Shown here in pieces: positions 31,636-33,777 of a DNA stretch of 33,777 nt; position 1 is the stretch's first letter; the number at the start of each line of letters is the position of its first letter. Source of the stretch: Candidatus Omnitrophota bacterium (GTDB lineage Bacteria; Omnitrophota; Gorgyraeia; JAHJTE01); NCBI GenBank assembly GCA_020058285.1, contig JAGVEL010000006.1, forward strand, positions 1-33,777, given 5' to 3'. The notes beneath the pieces were generated by a model that was given only the letters and a program-made list of their open reading frames with translations, was not told where the DNA came from and ran no database searches. A program made the translations under genes and the position numbers.

Positions 31636-32819
31636 ATAACCCCACAGGCTTAGAAAACCAGAAAGTACAGATTGAAACTCCCGTTATTTACCGGCCTGCT
31701 AAACGCGCACGTGATTATCAGCAAATCTCTCTTTACAAAGATGTTAATCCTTTGGATTGGGAAGATTGGCATTGGCAGCTCAATCACAGAATTCGTACCA
31801 AAGAAGAATTAGCCCAGATTATTAAACTTACTCCGGAGGAGGAGAAAGGCGTTGATAAAGCTAAGGGTAGGCTGGCCATGGCGATTACTCCTTATTGGGC
31901 AAGCCAGATTGATGCTGAAGATCCAAATTGCCCCATCAGGAGGCAATCCGTTCCGGTAAATGATGAATTTTCTGTTTCTCCGCATGAGATGGCTGATCCT
32001 TGCGCTGAAGACCGGGATTCTCCTGCAGCGCATTTGGTACACCGTTATCCGGATAGAGTGCTGTTGTTATCGACAGATCATTGTGCGATGTATTGCCGGC
32101 ATTGTACCCGCCGGCGTTTAGTAGGAGATCATGAAGAAAAAGATCTTAATCCGGAAACTAAATTTGATGCGGCGATAGAGTATATTAAAGCCAACCGCAA
32201 GATCCGGGATGTATTAATTTCCGGAGGCGACCCGCTTACTTTGGAAGACGAAGCATTAGAGTCTTTAATTTCAAAAATTCGCGCGATATCGCATGTGGAA
32301 TTACTAAGGATCGGTACGCGTATTCCGGTAACTTTGCCGCAACGGATTACTGAACAGTTAGTCCAGATGCTTAAAAAATATTCACCGATTTGGATGAGCA
32401 TTCATTTTAACCATCCTAAAGAAATCACTAAGCGTTGTAAAAATGCCTGTGATATGCTGGCTGAAAGCGGCATACCTTTAGGCAGCCAATCCGTGTTGCT
32501 TAAGGGGATTAACGACCGTCCATTTATTATGAAGCGCTTGGTGCATGATCTTTTGCAGATCAGGGTCAGGCCGTATTATATTTATCAGTGTGATCCGGTC
32601 AGAGGCACACAGCATTTTCGTACTCCGGTAGCCACCGGAATAAATATTATTGAGAAATTACGCGGCCACACCTCCGGCTATGCTGTCCCGACCTATGTCA
32701 TTGACGGCCCGGGCGGCGGCGGGAAAATCCCTGTGGGGCCAAATTATATTCTTTCTCAGGCCAAGGGTAAATATGTATTGCGTAATTACAAGGGCAAGAT
32801 TTATACCTATCTGGAATAA
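31632..32819 (+). CDS. kamA: Lysine 2,3-aminomutase-type radical SAM enzyme (KamA family)
   Basis: The 395-residue protein has the radical-SAM cysteines in CAMYCRHC (Cys 151, 155, 158), LISGGDPLTL, the PLP lysine in DGPGGGGKIPV (Lys 365), and the long C-terminal block ending in VLRNYKGKIYTYLE. The two aspartates that bind the lysine side chain in clostridial LAM (Asp293, Asp330, 37 residues apart) have counterparts at Asp 321 (YQCDPVRG) and Asp 358, also 37 apart, supporting L-lysine to L-beta-lysine isomerisation using SAM, PLP and 4Fe-4S. No beta-lysine acetyltransferase is visible nearby. The start is TTG, overlapping the upstream stop. Glutamate-aminomutase is less likely. Confidence 0.87.
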   Translation: MNNPTGLENQKVQIETPVIYRPAKRARDYQQISLYKDVNPLDWEDWHWQLNHRIRTKEELAQIIKLTPEEEKGVDKAKGRLAMAITPYWASQIDAEDPNCPIRRQSVPVNDEFSVSPHEMADPCAEDRDSPAAHLVHRYPDRVLLLSTDHCAMYCRHCTRRRLVGDHEEKDLNPETKFDAAIEYIKANRKIRDVLISGGDPLTLEDEALESLISKIRAISHVELLRIGTRIPVTLPQRITEQLVQMLKKYSPIWMSIHFNHPKEITKRCKNACDMLAESGIPLGSQSVLLKGINDRPFIMKRLVHDLLQIRVRPYYIYQCDPVRGTQHFRTPVATGINIIEKLRGHTSGYAVPTYVIDGPGGGGKIPVGPNYILSQAKGKYVLRNYKGKIYTYLE

Positions 32820-32832
32820 TTTTTTATTATAA

Positions 32833-32897
32833 ATAAAGGGGACGGTTCTATTTTTCCGTCGTTCGATTTGATTGAAAAATAGAACCGTCCCCTTTAT
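32833..32897. repeat. GGGGACGGTTCT palindrome, copy 3 (23-base arms)
   Basis: Two perfect 23-base arms (starting ATAAAGGGGACGG) are separated by a 19-base loop. It lies 14 bases after the aminomutase stop. The loop differs from the two-base loop of copy 2, so the arms are conserved while the centre varies, as in REPIN-type repeats. Confidence 0.9.
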
Positions 32898-32900
32898 ACC

Positions 32901-33000
32901 CCGCGGCCTAAAACCGCACCCTTCAGGGCGCGGATGGTTGTGGCCGCTTGGGCATTCCGCCCTAAGGGAACCTCGGGCTTTAGCCCGGGTGGGCTCCATT
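32901..33000. repeat. GC-rich block of three nested hairpins
   Basis: CCGCACCCT-TC-AGGGCGCGG (one mismatch), CTTGGGC...GCCCTAAG and CGGGCT-TT-AGCCCG follow each other in 85 bases of GC-rich sequence unlike the neighbouring genes. The minus-strand track ORF at 32658-32999 reads across it and is not a gene. It is probably a dispersed repeat. Confidence 0.5.
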
Positions 33001-33042
33001 TTAAAAAACTATGAGGGAGTTAGCTTTTAACTTAATCTATTT

Positions 33043-33744
33043 ATGAAAATAAGCGCATTTGCTATTAGCGAGATTGTTTTAGGTAAGCACAGTGTTAAAG
33101 AAACCCGGCTTGATCAAGCAGATAAATTAGTCAAGGCTAAGAAGAAGACTTATCCTCAGGTGGAGTTAGTCGGCCAGGAGGGGGCCTTGGAAGCAGAGAT
33201 TATCATCATCCCCGGAGATGCTAAGATGGATCTGATTCTTAAAGATTTAGATTTTGTGGAGACCCGCTTGGCCAAGGCTCCGGCGGAGAATGAAAAAGTA
33301 ATCTTAAATAAGATCAAGGCAGCCTTAGAAAAAGAGGATTTTATTTCTACGCTGGGTTTAACCAGCCTGGAAAAAGAACTTATTTCCGGATATGGTTTAT
33401 TTACACTCAAACCGGTGGTGGTGATAAATAAAGAAGAATTAGAAGATCTGGGTAGCCTATTGGCTAAAGTTTTAGCCCAAAGCGGGCTTATCTGTTTTTT
33501 GACTGTAGGCGATAAGGAAAATCGCGCTTGGCTGATTAAAAAAGGTACTACCGCTTGGGAGGCAGCTGGAGTTATCCACTCTGATATCCAGCAAGGTTTT
33601 ATCCGCGCGGAAATTATAGGTTTTGCTGATTTTATTGCTTGCGGAGGAGAAACTCAAGCTAAGCAGGCCGGAAAGATGCGTTTGGAGTTAAAAGATTATA
33701 TTATGCAAGATGCGGACTTAGTTAATTTCCGGTTTAATAAATAG
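33043..33744 (+). CDS. YchF-like protein lacking the GTPase domain (helical plus TGS)
   Basis: The 233-residue protein ends with the YchF/Obg-like C-terminal (DUF933/TGS) hallmark: KKGTTAWEAAGVIHSDIQQG, FIRAEIIGFADF, ACGGETQAKQAGKMRLE and KDYIMQDADLVNFRFN. Before it is the helical part (LKDLDFVETRLAKA, then LEKELISGYGLFTLKPVVVI). No Walker A or NKxD motif exists, and the first 75 residues do not look like a G domain. Full YchF is about 360 residues, so the nucleotide-binding domain is absent rather than merely truncated at the contig edge. It might compete with YchF for a ribosomal site. There is no good ribosome site before the ATG. Confidence 0.82.
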   Translation: MKISAFAISEIVLGKHSVKETRLDQADKLVKAKKKTYPQVELVGQEGALEAEIIIIPGDAKMDLILKDLDFVETRLAKAPAENEKVILNKIKAALEKEDFISTLGLTSLEKELISGYGLFTLKPVVVINKEELEDLGSLLAKVLAQSGLICFLTVGDKENRAWLIKKGTTAWEAAGVIHSDIQQGFIRAEIIGFADFIACGGETQAKQAGKMRLELKDYIMQDADLVNFRFNK

Positions 33745-33750
33745 AATCCA

Positions 33751-33777
33751 GGGGACGGTTCTCTTAAAACTAAGAGA
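33751..33777. repeat. GGGGACGGTTCT palindrome, copy 4 (cut by the window edge)
   Basis: GGGGACGGTTCTCTTA, a four-base loop and TAAGAGA begin a palindrome whose outer right arm lies beyond the window. The flanking TAGAATCCA resembles the reversed flank of copy 2 (TGATTCTA). Confidence 0.75.

Noticed and set aside
32658-32999. 113-codon minus-strand ORF
   Set aside because: It is antisense to the conserved end of the aminomutase gene and runs through two repeat blocks; it has no recognisable motif.
21229-33777. CRISPR array
   Set aside because: The repeated units are palindromes hundreds to thousands of bases apart, not regularly spaced repeats, and no cas gene is present.

Overview
This window looks like part of a chromosome or large contig from an uncultured, Gram-negative, probably anaerobic bacterium. 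A porin-like outer-membrane barrel with a signal peptide and a terminal aromatic residue indicates the outer membrane. Several radical-SAM enzymes and a UbiU/UbiV-like pair suggest anaerobic chemistry. The style (long GT/radical-SAM islands, PilZ fusions, palindromic repeats between operons) would fit an Omnitrophota-like lineage, but that is a weak inference without a search. Nearly all genes are on the + strand.

Region 1 (1-1460) is a graveyard of mobile DNA: the decayed C-terminal half of a large serine recombinase on the minus strand, an 89-bp imperfect palindrome, and a roughly 290-bp internally deleted IS3-family element that still has both inverted ends. An 18-codon ORF with a strong ribosome site follows.

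Region 2 (1461-19275) is a visibly AT-rich accessory island. In order it encodes two B12-type radical-SAM proteins, a DegT-like PLP aminotransferase, a wrecked GT2 gene, an intact membrane GT2, a GT-C-like membrane protein, a U32 pair resembling UbiU/UbiV, four tandem paralogous membrane proteins (E...GWWxW motif in three), a third B12-type radical-SAM protein, a GT-C glycosyltransferase, and a second copy of the first GT-C-like protein. My working hypothesis is an oxygen-independent pathway that builds and decorates a polyprenoid or other lipid and glycosylates it at the membrane. The four-paralog array is the most unusual part.

Region 3 (19629-33777) is more ordinary in composition and consists of short, tightly overlapping operons separated by palindromic repeats: an outer-membrane barrel; a tRNA-binding OB protein, YkgJ-type Cys cluster protein, DUF2156 protein and DnaQ-like exonuclease; a PilZ/TM/coiled-coil/alpha-toroid fusion, a Nth-like glycosylase and an M20 peptidase; a PAC2 protein with a HAD hydrolase; two tandem D-Ala-D-Ala-ligase-like ATP-grasp proteins with a lysine 2,3-aminomutase; and a YchF-like protein lacking its GTPase domain. 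A promoter/terminator pair upstream of the ligase operon outlines a likely small RNA or attenuated leader. Two repeat families (GGGGACGGTTCT palindromes and ACCCGCGC hairpins) occur only in this region.
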